Shown here: piece by piece, positions 1 through 6,924 of the stretch | Numbering within the stretch: position 1 is the first letter of the stretch | How the letters are laid out: every line of letters starts with the position of its first letter | The notes under the pieces: generated by a model | The model's database searches: none | What the model saw: the letters and a program-made list of their open reading frames with translations, nothing else | Told to the model about the DNA's origin: nothing | Translations under genes and position numbers: made by a program | Assembly: GCA_014377915.1 (NCBI GenBank) | Contig: JACMOT010000066.1 | Coordinates: 1-11,334, forward strand | Direction of reading: 5' to 3' | DNA: 11,334 nt | DNA from: Tardiphaga sp. | Lineage (GTDB): Bacteria > Pseudomonadota > Alphaproteobacteria > Rhizobiales > Xanthobacteraceae

Positions 1-449
1 ATCGAGGGAAACCGGGTGGAGGTCTGGAACAACGTATGAAGAATATGGAAACCGCTGCGGTCGGCGGCGAACCAGGTACGCTCGATCTTCATCCCGCCGT
101 ACGCCCGCACATTGATGTCGCCATCCGGCTTGCGGCTCCACGGGCAGCCCCAATGGTCGGGCTGCACCATCTCGCGCGTACAGTGCTCGACAAAGTATTC
201 GACGACGTCCTGCTCGCACAGCCAGTCGCCGCCGGAGACGGTGTCGTTGAAGTGGTTGTCGAGGCTGTCGTGCGACTGCACCACGCCGGCCGAGCCGCCT
301 TCCGCCGCCACCGTATGGCTGCGCATCGGATACACTTTCGAGACCAGCGCGACGGTCAATTCGGGAGCGGACTCGGCCGCGGCAATCGCCGCCCGAAGGC
401 CGGCGCCGCCAGCGCCGAGGATCAGGATATCGGCGTCAAAATGGTCCAT
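1..449 (-). CDS. frdA: Fumarate reductase flavoprotein subunit, E. coli FrdA type (5' part; gene runs off the window)
   Basis: This encodes the catalytic FAD subunit of quinol:fumarate reductase, which reduces fumarate to succinate at the inner face of the cytoplasmic membrane. I translated the reverse complement by eye. The first 149 residues are open and align without gaps to E. coli FrdA as I remember it. Visible features are the FAD dinucleotide-binding GAGGAG at residues 12-17, the covalent-FAD histidine H45 in [19 protein letters not shown] near 73-81, GCPWSR near 101-106 and [13 protein letters not shown] at 118-130. The last block separates it from mitochondrial-type SdhA, which has a different stretch there. 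The ATG at 449-447 is preceded by GGAAG four bases upstream and lies 11 bp after the transporter stop, so the two genes are probably co-transcribed. Active-site residues and frdBCD would lie beyond the left edge. L-aspartate oxidase or soluble fumarate reductase are less likely. Confidence 0.93.
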   Translation of the reverse strand, partial: MDHFDADILILGAGGAGLRAAIAAAESAPELTVALVSKVYPMRSHTVAAEGGSAGVVQSHDSLDNHFNDTVSGGDWLCEQDVVEYFVEHCTREMVQPDHWGCPWSRKPDGDINVRAYGGMKIERTWFAADRSGFHILHTLFQTSTRFPS

Positions 450-460
450 GGGTCTTCCGA

Positions 461-1981
461 TCAGAGAAAGAGCAGGGTCGGTACGCCGACCAGCAGGAAA
501 ATCATGAGGTTGTAGCCGCCGAAGATGGCGCCGAGCCGCCAGTAATCGGAACCCGGCAGGAAGCCGCTGCCGGCATAGACCGGGCTCGGGCCGGTGCCAT
601 AGGGCGAGATGATGCCCATGATGCCGAGCGTCAGGCACAAAGCGAGCGCGGCCTTGTCTATCGGCAGACCAGGAATCTTGGCCGCCACCGTCAGCATCAG
701 CGGCAGCAAGGCGGTGACATGGGCGGTGACGCTGGCGAACAGGTAGTGCAGCAGGAAGAACAGCACGATCAGCCCGATCAGTCCGCCCAATGGCGGCAAC
801 GTCGCCAGCACCGGGCCGACCTGTGCCGCCAGCCAGGCGATCACGCCGGTCTGCGCCAGCCCGCCCGCCAATGCGACCAGCGTGCCGAACCAGATCAGCG
901 TGTTGAAGGCCGGCTTGTCCTCCAGCACGTCGGTCCAGCCGATCGTGCGCGTCACCACCAGCAGGCCGACGACCAGCAGCGCCGCCGTGGTCGGATCAAT
1001 GAAGCTGCTGCCGAAGATCCACAGGCCGAGCGCCAGCAGCACGAGGCCGATCAGCACCATTTCCTTGATCGACAGGCGGCCGAGCTTGCCGAGTTCGTCG
1101 CGCGCCCAGGCCGGGACTTCCGGGCATGTCTTGACCTCTGGGGGATAGAGCACATAGGCCAGTGCCGGCGTGGTCAGCAGAAGCACCATCGCGACCGGCA
1201 GGAAAGTCAGGAACCACTGCCCCCAGGCGAGCTCGATATGCGCCGTCTTGCGTACCAGCTCCACCGCGAGAAGATTGGGCGCGAGGCCGGTCAGGAACAT
1301 CGAGCTGGTGATGCAGGTCGAGGCGATCGCCGTCCACATCAGATAGCTGCCGATCCGCCGCGACGACGGGTCGTTGGGCAGCGACTGGTAGAATTCCGGA
1401 ATGTTCTTGATCACCGGAAATATCGTGCCGCCGCTGCGCGCCGTGTTGGACGGCGTGAACGGGGCCAGCACCAGATCGGCCAGCATCACGGCGTAACCCA
1501 GCGTCAGGCTCCGTCCGCCCAGACGCGACAACAGTAACAGCGAGACGCGCTTGCCGAGCCCGGTTTTTTCGTAACCCAGCGAAAATACGAAGGCCGAAAA
1601 GATCAGCCAAACCGTCGAATTGGAAAAGCCGCTCAGCGCCCAGGAAATAGCCGCACTGTTGGGATTGAAACCCGCCGCGGCAAGTTGCGCGGGCGAATAC
1701 AGCACGAAACGCGACAGTACGGCGGCGGCGGTCACGCCGAGAAAGCCTACCGCCGCCGCGGGCACCGGCTCGACGATCAGGCCGACGATAACGGTGACGA
1801 ACAGCGACAGGTACCACCAGCTATATTGCGCAAGCCCCGGCGGGGGCGGCAGCAGCGCCATGATCAGGCCGATCGCCAACGGCAACGCGGCCATCAGGGC
1901 GCGGCGGCTGACCGATGGTCGGGGCATCGAAGCGAACAGATGCGGGCGTTCATGCCAGAATGCAGGAGAATGGAAATTCAT
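461..1981 (-). CDS. DASS-family dicarboxylate/succinate exchanger (TtdT/CitT-like)
   Basis: A 506-residue polytopic inner-membrane carrier of the divalent anion:sodium symporter family, subgroup of C4-dicarboxylate, tartrate or citrate/succinate antiporters. It resembles E. coli TtdT and CitT along its whole length. Landmarks are [15 protein letters not shown] (about 117-131), GYEKTGLG (136-143), the substrate/cation-site motif TPSNTAR (176-182), YQSLPND (198-204), [11 protein letters not shown] (415-425) and [18 protein letters not shown] (459-476), with many hydrophobic segments between. The second half carries SVTAH where sodium-coupled members have a second SNT motif, which fits an exchanger. 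The chosen ATG at 1981 has AGGTG four bases upstream. An internal ATG at 1927 would give 488 residues, close to the family length, but has no visible ribosome-binding site. Being followed 11 bp later by frdA suggests fumarate (or malate/tartrate) uptake with succinate export. The exact substrate is inferred. Confidence 0.9.
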   Translation of the reverse strand: MNFHSPAFWHERPHLFASMPRPSVSRRALMAALPLAIGLIMALLPPPPGLAQYSWWYLSLFVTVIVGLIVEPVPAAAVGFLGVTAAAVLSRFVLYSPAQLAAAGFNPNSAAISWALSGFSNSTVWLIFSAFVFSLGYEKTGLGKRVSLLLLSRLGGRSLTLGYAVMLADLVLAPFTPSNTARSGGTIFPVIKNIPEFYQSLPNDPSSRRIGSYLMWTAIASTCITSSMFLTGLAPNLLAVELVRKTAHIELAWGQWFLTFLPVAMVLLLTTPALAYVLYPPEVKTCPEVPAWARDELGKLGRLSIKEMVLIGLVLLALGLWIFGSSFIDPTTAALLVVGLLVVTRTIGWTDVLEDKPAFNTLIWFGTLVALAGGLAQTGVIAWLAAQVGPVLATLPPLGGLIGLIVLFFLLHYLFASVTAHVTALLPLMLTVAAKIPGLPIDKAALALCLTLGIMGIISPYGTGPSPVYAGSGFLPGSDYWRLGAIFGGYNLMIFLLVGVPTLLFL

Positions 1982-2049
1982 TTAACACCTGCGAATACGA
2001 ATGTGTCGCCGTCGTAGGTATTTTTAAGCACGCCTGCGGGCTGGCCGTT

Positions 2050-2063
2050 TTGATCTTACGCAA
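2050..2063 (-). promoter_or_regulatory. FNR/FixK-type binding site upstream of the transporter-frdA operon
   Basis: On the minus strand the site reads TTGCGTAAGATCAA, which fits the FixK/FNR consensus TTG(A/C)-N6-(T/G)CAA at every defined position in both orientations. Its centre (2056.5) is about 33 bp upstream of the centre of a TATAAT-like TAAAAA (2026-2021, minus strand). That is the spacing of a class II activated promoter, with transcription starting near 2014 and about 33 nt of leader before the ATG at 1981. The site is seen directly. That an FNR/FixK protein binds it and induces the operon at low oxygen is inferred from the family and from the frdA cargo. Confidence 0.6.
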
Positions 2064-2221
2064 GCCGGGCCGCGCGACATGTGCCGCCGAAGCGTCATGA
2101 TCGCGACACGGAGGCGTTCGGCCTGTTCGCAACCGGGTCAGGCAGCGCTCGCAACTCGGCGGTCGACAATGGGCCGCGCCTGCATCTACACTGAAGCGAT
2201 GCCAACCCTCATGGATGTCCA

Positions 2222-2626
2222 GTGGCACAGCCGAACGAACGCGATTACGGGCTGATGAGCCTTGTCGAGCGGCTGATGGGCAAGTCGGGCGGTTCCGATC
2301 CTGCCGAAACGCTCCCTGCCTCTGACGACGGGATCGGCCCTGCCATCATGGCCGGCGCGCCGGAATTGCTGGAACCGCAACTTTCCATCGAGGGCGAGCA
2401 GACCCGCAGCAAGTCCGAAATGGCGGAGATTATTTTGCGCGCACTACGCTCGATCGATGGCTGCCCGCGTCAGGGGTTTGAGGTGACGGTGTATGGCGAG
2501 CGGCCCTGGAATGCGATGCTACGCATCACGCCGGCCGCGGGTCGCGTCGGCGACGCCCAAATCTGGCGCGACCGCGTCCGCGCCATGGCCTATGTGCTGC
2601 GCGGTCAATATGACGTGGTGGAGTAA
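2222..2626 (+). CDS. Hypothetical protein, 134 aa
   Basis: I do not recognise a characterised family. The product is a soluble, acidic protein with no signal peptide or membrane segment. Residues 1-60 are Gly/Ser/Pro-rich and probably flexible. The rest (SKSEMAEIILRALRSIDGCP, then a VTVYGERPWNAMLRITP stretch and a C-terminal helix RDRVRAMAYVLRGQYDVVE) looks like a small alpha/beta domain. The start is the GTG at 2222: an in-frame TGA at 2192 rules out anything longer, and no ATG or TTG lies between. The ribosome-binding site is weak (GGA at 2213-2215). It ends in tandem TAA codons and converges on the response regulator gene with only 15 bp between the two stops. No evident terminator fits there. 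Codon use is normal for this GC-rich window, so it is probably a real gene, most likely lineage-restricted. Confidence 0.65.
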   Translation: MAQPNERDYGLMSLVERLMGKSGGSDPAETLPASDDGIGPAIMAGAPELLEPQLSIEGEQTRSKSEMAEIILRALRSIDGCPRQGFEVTVYGERPWNAMLRITPAAGRVGDAQIWRDRVRAMAYVLRGQYDVVE

Positions 2627-2641
2627 TAATCCAGATCCGCT

Positions 2642-3322
2642 TTATTTCATGCCGTCGCGGATCATATAGCCGGCGCCGCGGATCGTATGCAGCAGCGGGC
2701 GGTCGAAGCCCTTGTCGATCTTGGAGCGCAGCCGCGAGATATGGACGTCGATGACGTTGGTCTGCGGATCGAAATGATAGTCCCAGACATTTTCCAGCAG
2801 CATGGTGCGGGTCACCACCTGGCCGGCGTGCTTCATCAGATATTCGAGCAGCCGGAATTCGCGCGGCTGCAGCGTCAGTTCCTCTGGTCCGCGGTTGACG
2901 CGGTGTGACAGCCGGTCAAGTTCGAGATCGCCGACGCGGTAGCTGGTTTCCTCGGCCGGGCCGCCATTGCGCCGCGACAGCACCTCGACCCGGGCCAGCA
3001 ATTCGGCAAAGGCATAGGGTTTCGGCAAATAGTCGTCGCCGCCGGCCCCCAGGCCCTTGATGCGGTCGTCGACCTGGCCGAGCGCGGACAGGATCAGCGC
3101 CGGGGTGTGGTTGCCCTTTTCGCGCAAGCCGCCGATCACGGAGAGGCCGTCACGCTTCGGCAGCATGCGGTCGACCACCAGCACGTCGTAATCGCCGCTG
3201 TCGGCCAGCGCGAAGCCTTCATCGCCATCGCTGGCGAGATCGGCGATGTGACCGACCTCGCGAAACGCCTTGACCAGATAATCGGCGGATTCGCGATCGT
3301 CTTCGATAATGAGCAGGCGCAT
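2642..3322 (-). CDS. OmpR/PhoB-family two-component response regulator
   Basis: A 226-residue DNA-binding response regulator. The receiver domain (1-115) has the acidic pair E7-D8-D9, phospho-acceptor D51 in VVDRMLP, S79 and the conserved lysine K101 in LPKPY. The winged-helix Trans_reg_C domain (about 127-223) ends in the typical NVIDVHISRLRSKID and IRGAGYMI motifs. The ATG at 3322 gives exactly the family length but has no clear ribosome-binding site. The frame stays open upstream to an ATG at 3367 and a GTG at 3457. The GTG has a strong GGAAGG four bases before it, so the true protein may carry up to 45 extra N-terminal residues. It lies downstream of the degP-type protease on the same strand, suggesting an envelope-stress circuit. 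No histidine kinase follows: a convergent gene comes next. DNA-binding targets are unknown. Confidence 0.9.
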   Translation of the reverse strand: MRLLIIEDDRESADYLVKAFREVGHIADLASDGDEGFALADSGDYDVLVVDRMLPKRDGLSVIGGLREKGNHTPALILSALGQVDDRIKGLGAGGDDYLPKPYAFAELLARVEVLSRRNGGPAEETSYRVGDLELDRLSHRVNRGPEELTLQPREFRLLEYLMKHAGQVVTRTMLLENVWDYHFDPQTNVIDVHISRLRSKIDKGFDRPLLHTIRGAGYMIRDGMK

Positions 3323-3461
3323 CTGGGGATCGGATTCAGGCTGGGTCGTGTGGATGTCAGTCACCATGGCGCGCACCGGGCTTTCATGCAAGGCGGCGAA
3401 ACGCGCCTTGTCTTCCAGGAAATAGGCGGTGAAGCTGGGGGAAACTTCACCGCCCACTGTG

Positions 3462-3495
3462 CCTTCCGGAAGATGGGGTTTGGTCCCCCGGAAGG
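3462..3495 (-). promoter_or_regulatory. Hairpin that would sequester the ribosome-binding site of the GTG at 3457
   Basis: CCTTCCGG (3462-3469) and CCGGAAGG (3488-3495) are perfect 8-bp inverted repeats. Inside them, a GGGG/CCCC pair (3475-3478 with 3485-3488) offers an alternative short stem. On the minus-strand mRNA the promoter-distal arm contains GGAAGG, the only good Shine-Dalgarno sequence near the response regulator gene, four bases before a GTG at 3457. If that GTG is used, the hairpin could gate translation. This is structure read from sequence; function is inferred. Confidence 0.4.
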
Positions 3496-3502
3496 TGACT
3501 GA

Positions 3503-3527
3503 GGGAGCGAGCTTGTGGCTCGCTCCC
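3503..3527 (-). terminator. Strong hairpin after the Do protease gene (terminator or processing signal without a U tract)
   Basis: GGGAGCGAGC (3503-3512) and GCTCGCTCCC (3518-3527) form a perfect 10-bp GC-rich stem with a 5-nt loop, 74 bp after the protease stop codon. Neither strand shows a T run after it, so it does not fit a standard intrinsic terminator. It could slow polymerase, protect the protease mRNA 3' end or partly separate its expression from the downstream regulator. Confidence 0.45.
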
Positions 3528-3600
3528 GGGAGAGCGCCGTCGGCGGGGGCGACAATGCGTTCGACGCTCTCCGTGACTGGTGCTGATCAGTTGGCTGGTG

Positions 3601-5205
3601 TCAGCTCTTGGCCAGCGGCACCGCGACGAAGCGCGAGGAGCCACCGGAGCGAACCCGGATCAGCACGCTGTTCTTGTTGTCGTTGCGCGCGGCGACGATC
3701 GCCTCGCGCACGTCGCCGGGACTGGTGACGTTCTTGCCGGCGACTTCGAGAATCACGTCGCCTTCCTTGAAGCCGCGCTCGGCAGCGGGGCTCTTGGGAT
3801 CGACTTCGGTCACCACGACGCCGTCCTTGCCGGCACCGGCCACGCTGCCCGACGGGGCCACCGTCAGTCCGAGGCGGGGAACGTCGCTGCCGCGCGAGGA
3901 ATTGCCGCGGTCACCCTGGTCGATATCGGCCTTCGCCTCGATCGTGTTCGGCAACTGGCCGAGGGTCAGGTTGAGCACCTTGTCCTGGCCCTTATGGGTG
4001 ACGTTGATCTTGACCGAATTGCCGGGCGCGAAGCCGCCAATGGTGCGGGCGAGTTCGCGGGCATCCTTGACCGGGGTGCCGTTCACCGCGGTGATGACGT
4101 CACCGGACTGGATCCCGGCCTTGGCCGCCGGACCGTCGGCCTGCGGCTCCGCCACCAGCGCGCCTTCGGCGGTCTTCATGCCGAGGCTGTCGGCGATCTC
4201 CTGCGTCACCGGCTGAATCTGCACGCCGATCCAGCCACGGCTGACGCTGCCCTTGTCCTTGAGCTGCGCGATCACCGTCTTCACGGTGGAGGCGGGAATC
4301 GAGAACGCGATGCCGACGCTGCCGCCGGACGGTGAATAGATCGCGGTATTGACGCCCATCACCTCGCCCGAGGTATCGAACGCCGGACCGCCGGAATTGC
4401 CCTTGTTCACGGGCGCGTCGATCTGGATGAAATCATCATAGGGGCCGTTGCCGATGTCGCGGCCGGAGGCCGAGACGATGCCGGCGGTCACGGTGCCGCC
4501 GAGGCCGAACGGATTGCCAACCGCCAGCACCCAGTCGCCGATCCGCGGCTTGCCGTCGGCGAGCTTGGCGAACGGGAAGTCGGTGGCGCCCTCGACCTTG
4601 ATCAGCGCGAGGTCGGTGCGCGGATCGGTGCCAATCACCTTGGCGCTATAGGTCTTGCCGCCATCGGTGGTGACCTCGACCTTATCGGCGCCGTCGACCA
4701 CATGGTTGTTGGTGACGGCGAAACCGTCCGCCGAGATGAAGAAGCCGGAGCCCTGCCCGGTGACCGCGCCACGGCCACTGCCGCGACCGCCGCGCATGCC
4801 GGGCGGCATGCCATCGGGACCATTGAAGCGCTTGAAGAAGCGCTCCATCGGCGAGCCCGGCTGGAACGGCGAATCTTCGTTGTTGTTATTGTTGTCGTCG
4901 CTGCGCGCGGCGACCTTCTCCTTGATGTTGACCTTGACCGAGATCACCGACGGCTTCACGCGCTCGACGATGTCGGCGAAGCCGGCGGGGGCCGCGACCT
5001 GCGCCTTGACCTGCTTGTCGACCTGGGCGTGCGCGGGGGTCGAGAAAATGTCGAGCGAACGCGGCGCCGGGCTGAGGCCGTAGGCGGCGACGCCGAGGCC
5101 GGCGACGACCGACGCCATCAGCGCGAATTTGCGCGCCGAGAACAGCGAGCGGCGGGCCGGCTTGAAAGAAGGCAGGTTGTTGAAATCGGTCGGACGGTCG
5201 GTCAT
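3601..5205 (-). CDS. Periplasmic Do-family serine endoprotease (DegP/HtrA/MucD)
   Basis: A 534-residue HtrA protease/chaperone for misfolded envelope proteins. The N-terminus has a charged start, a hydrophobic segment (about 28-44) and an AHA-Q processing site at 60/61, pointing to the periplasm. The trypsin-like domain (about 74-320) has the full triad: H168 in TNNHVV, D198 in RTDLAL and S271 in GNSGGP. Two PDZ domains follow (about 323-415 and 443-530), each with a GDVI loop (368-371, 482-485). The ATG at 5205 was chosen because GGAGA lies seven bases upstream. A longer open frame to 5268 adds 21 residues that do not look like a signal sequence. Between mature start and catalytic core is a low-complexity loop with five consecutive Asn and a Gly/Arg-rich stretch, the region that forms the LA loop in DegP. 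In related genomes this gene follows ccmH; here a four-gene cassette separates them. Confidence 0.95.
   Translation of the reverse strand: MTDRPTDFNNLPSFKPARRSLFSARKFALMASVVAGLGVAAYGLSPAPRSLDIFSTPAHAQVDKQVKAQVAAPAGFADIVERVKPSVISVKVNIKEKVAARSDDNNNNNEDSPFQPGSPMERFFKRFNGPDGMPPGMRGGRGSGRGAVTGQGSGFFISADGFAVTNNHVVDGADKVEVTTDGGKTYSAKVIGTDPRTDLALIKVEGATDFPFAKLADGKPRIGDWVLAVGNPFGLGGTVTAGIVSASGRDIGNGPYDDFIQIDAPVNKGNSGGPAFDTSGEVMGVNTAIYSPSGGSVGIAFSIPASTVKTVIAQLKDKGSVSRGWIGVQIQPVTQEIADSLGMKTAEGALVAEPQADGPAAKAGIQSGDVITAVNGTPVKDARELARTIGGFAPGNSVKINVTHKGQDKVLNLTLGQLPNTIEAKADIDQGDRGNSSRGSDVPRLGLTVAPSGSVAGAGKDGVVVTEVDPKSPAAERGFKEGDVILEVAGKNVTSPGDVREAIVAARNDNKNSVLIRVRSGGSSRFVAVPLAKS
4879..4893 (-). repeat. Short AAC/AAT codon repeat in the Do protease gene
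   Basis: Five consecutive Asn codons (AAC AAT AAC AAC AAC on the minus strand) encode residues 105-109 of the protease, in a region likely to be the flexible LA loop. It is a small AT-rich island in a GC-rich gene and could vary in length by slippage. Confidence 0.6.
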
Positions 5206-5389
5206 CGAAGAATCTCCAGAGCGTCGGTGCGGGGGGCAAGGGCACCGTGTGACCTGAAGATGCGCCACGTCACCTTACGGCGCGCTGGCGGGGGAATTAA
5301 GATTTGGTAATCCGGCAAGGAAATTATGTGGCGGGAAGTCGCGGAGGCCCACGGGCTCCAACGGCCGTCTGGTCCGTCGACCCGCACCC

Positions 5390-5785
5390 TCAGCGAGCGA
5401 TTTCCGGATCAGTTTCGGGGAACAGTCCAGACAGGATTTCGCCGGCGAGATTGAATGCGGCGACGCCGCGAAACAGCGCCGCGATCGCCGCGCTGGCATG
5501 CAGTTCGTCGAGCGTGGCCCCGGCCTTGATCGCGGCTTTCGCGTGGTTGGTCGCAGCTTCCGAGGTCTGCACGAGCAAAATCGCAAACGACATCAGTTGC
5601 ACCGTTTTCTGGTCCAGCGCGCCAGGCGTCAGGGCGGCGATCCGCCAATCCTCCAGCGCCGACACCAGATCGGGATCGACACGCATGCCAAGCTCCAGGC
5701 GTTTGGCGATCTTCGGCGGCGTAAAGCCGATCATCGTCTCGTAGCGCGACTTCAGTTCGTCGAGTCGGGTCGGTTGGTCGGCCAT
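5390..5785 (-). CDS. Carboxymuconolactone decarboxylase-like (AhpD-fold) protein, cysteine-free
   Basis: A 131-residue, all-helical, soluble protein of the CMD superfamily. The signature region LDQKTVQLMSFAI...NHAKAAIKAGATLDEL...AIAALFRGVAA (about 58-110) matches the family pattern, including H81 in the core. Where AhpD-type members have the redox CxxC pair, this protein has T74 and A77, and it contains no cysteine at all, so a peroxidase-reductase role is unlikely. It is closer to decarboxylase-like members such as PcaC or to non-redox relatives. The ATG at 5785 begins a normal family-length protein, with a weak GAGA a few bases upstream. The open frame to 5875 would overlap the upstream gene and looks unrelated. 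It starts 47 bp after the Bug protein stop on the same strand, probably the same transcript. The substrate is unknown; a lactone or muconate-type catabolic role is suggested by its neighbours only. Confidence 0.8.
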   Translation of the reverse strand: MADQPTRLDELKSRYETMIGFTPPKIAKRLELGMRVDPDLVSALEDWRIAALTPGALDQKTVQLMSFAILLVQTSEAATNHAKAAIKAGATLDELHASAAIAALFRGVAAFNLAGEILSGLFPETDPEIAR

Positions 5786-5832
5786 GAAGTTCTCGCTCTG
5801 TGTTGTATGCGTGTCGATTGTCGAGGCCGGCG

Positions 5833-6801
5833 CTACTCGACCTTGACCCCGGCGGTCTTCACCACCTCGCCCCACTTGGCGGATTCGCCGCGCAGAAACG
5901 CATCAAATGCGGCGCCAGACAAGGTCCCCGGCTCGGCGCCGACATCTGCCAGCCGCTTCGCTGTTTCGGGATCCGTGAGAACCTTGCCGACGGTGTCGAT
6001 CAGCGTCTTGATCACTTCGGGAGGCGTCCTGGCAGGAGCCACCAGACCGAACCACGACGATGCCTCGAATCCCGCGACGCCGGCCTCGACCATGGTCGGC
6101 ACGTTCGGGAAGATCGGCGACCGCGTCGCACCGGCGACCGCGATGGCGCGGATCGTGCCGCCCTGCGCCTGCGGACGGATCGCCGGCATATTGTCGAACA
6201 TCATCGGAATCTGTCCGCCGATCAGATCGTTCATCGCCGGCGCGGCGCCGCGATACGGCACATGGACGATATCGATACCGGCGCGCGTCTTGAGCAGTTC
6301 GCCGGCCAGGTGATTGGTGGATCCGTAGCCCGATGATCCGAAATTCAACTTGCCCGGCGAGGCCTTGGCGAGTGCGATCAGCTCGGCGACGGTCGTCGCC
6401 GTGACGCTCGGATTGACGGCCAGCACCATCTGCACCGTCGCGACCAGCGCTACACCTTCAAAGTCCTGCTCCGGATTGAAGGACAGTTGCGGATAGAGCG
6501 ACTGATTGACGGCCAACGGCCCCGGCGCCGTCAGCAGCAGCGTATAACCATCGGGAGCCGCGCGCGCGACGGATTCCGCTCCGATATTGCCGCCCCCGCC
6601 GCTGCGGTTGTCGATCAGCACGGGCTGCCCCCAGAGCTCCTGAAGCTTGGCCCCGATCAGTCGGGCCACGACGTCGTTCGATCCGCCCGCGGGAAATGGC
6701 ACGACGATACGTACCCCGCGCTCCGGAAACGGCGCAGCCGTCGCCTGCCCGAGTTGAAAGGCCAAGGCCAACGCCGCTACCGCGGAAAACAGTACCCGCA
6801 T
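5833..6801 (-). CDS. Tripartite tricarboxylate transporter substrate-binding protein (Bug/TctC family)
   Basis: A 322-residue periplasmic solute-binding protein. It starts with a classical Sec signal (MRVLFSAVAALALAF, likely cleaved after ATA near residue 22). The family landmarks follow: a VRIVVPFPAGGSNDVVAR block just after the signal, NRSGGGGNIG, APDGYTLL, a LNFGSSGYGSTNHLAGELL stretch, HVPYRGAAPAMNDLIGGQIP, and FPNVPTMVEAGVAGFEASSWFGL. These proteins bind carboxylates through the two loops after beta-1 and near the GSSG motif. The ATG at 6801 was chosen because GGGAGG lies five bases upstream; the ATG at 6819 would put that site inside the coding frame. No TctA or TctB membrane genes are nearby, as is common for orphan Bug proteins, which may share a distant permease or act as sensors. 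It is divergent from the amidohydrolase gene, suggesting that the ligand is that enzyme's substrate or precursor. Confidence 0.93.
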   Translation of the reverse strand: MRVLFSAVAALALAFQLGQATAAPFPERGVRIVVPFPAGGSNDVVARLIGAKLQELWGQPVLIDNRSGGGGNIGAESVARAAPDGYTLLLTAPGPLAVNQSLYPQLSFNPEQDFEGVALVATVQMVLAVNPSVTATTVAELIALAKASPGKLNFGSSGYGSTNHLAGELLKTRAGIDIVHVPYRGAAPAMNDLIGGQIPMMFDNMPAIRPQAQGGTIRAIAVAGATRSPIFPNVPTMVEAGVAGFEASSWFGLVAPARTPPEVIKTLIDTVGKVLTDPETAKRLADVGAEPGTLSGAAFDAFLRGESAKWGEVVKTAGVKVE

Positions 6802-6814
6802 CCGATCCTCCCAG

Positions 6815-6875
6815 ATCATCGATTTTTTTTATATCGTCGATTTTACGTTGACAGCTGTTTGGCCGGTCGTCAATT
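6815..6875. promoter_or_regulatory. Divergent promoter region with a 12-bp direct repeat (Bug gene / amidohydrolase gene)
   Basis: Plus strand: a perfect TTGACA (6848-6853) with a weak -10 candidate TCAATT (6870-6875) at 16 bp spacing, pointing at the amidohydrolase gene. Minus strand: TATAAA (6833-6828) lies about 27 bp before the Bug ATG, with a poor -35 (CTGTCA, spacing 15) overlapping the plus-strand TTGACA. Two copies of ATC(A/G)TCGATTTT (6815-6826 and 6833-6844, one mismatch) flank and overlap the minus-strand -10, with starts 18 bp apart. They are candidate operators for the GntR regulator encoded two genes away. The repeat and boxes are seen; the regulator assignment is inferred. Confidence 0.45.
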
Positions 6876-6924
6876 CTCGCTGCGACGGACGACACGCGTC
6901 GGGACAGCGATCGGAATGGAAGCG

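Noticed and set aside
36..515. Plus-strand frames at the left end (36-515 and 112-507)
   Set aside because: Antisense to the frdA start, whose minus-strand translation matches FrdA residue for residue over long blocks.
5249..5273. GTGAC-N15-GTCAC inverted repeat upstream of the Do protease gene
   Set aside because: Short arms with a long spacer and no promoter elements placed around it. It could easily occur by chance, and no recognised operator matches. The gap 5206-5389 otherwise shows no convincing promoter.
3580..5310. Long plus-strand open frames (3580-4335, 4702-5310) opposite the Do protease gene
   Set aside because: Their proteins are rich in Arg, His, Ala and Gly with no family resemblance. 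They mirror the codon bias of the opposite strand, which encodes a clear HtrA protease.
6487..6924. N-terminal extension of the amidohydrolase frame to 6487
   Set aside because: The segment is antisense to the Bug gene and crosses the divergent promoter region. Homology-like sequence begins only near the ATG at 6916/6925.
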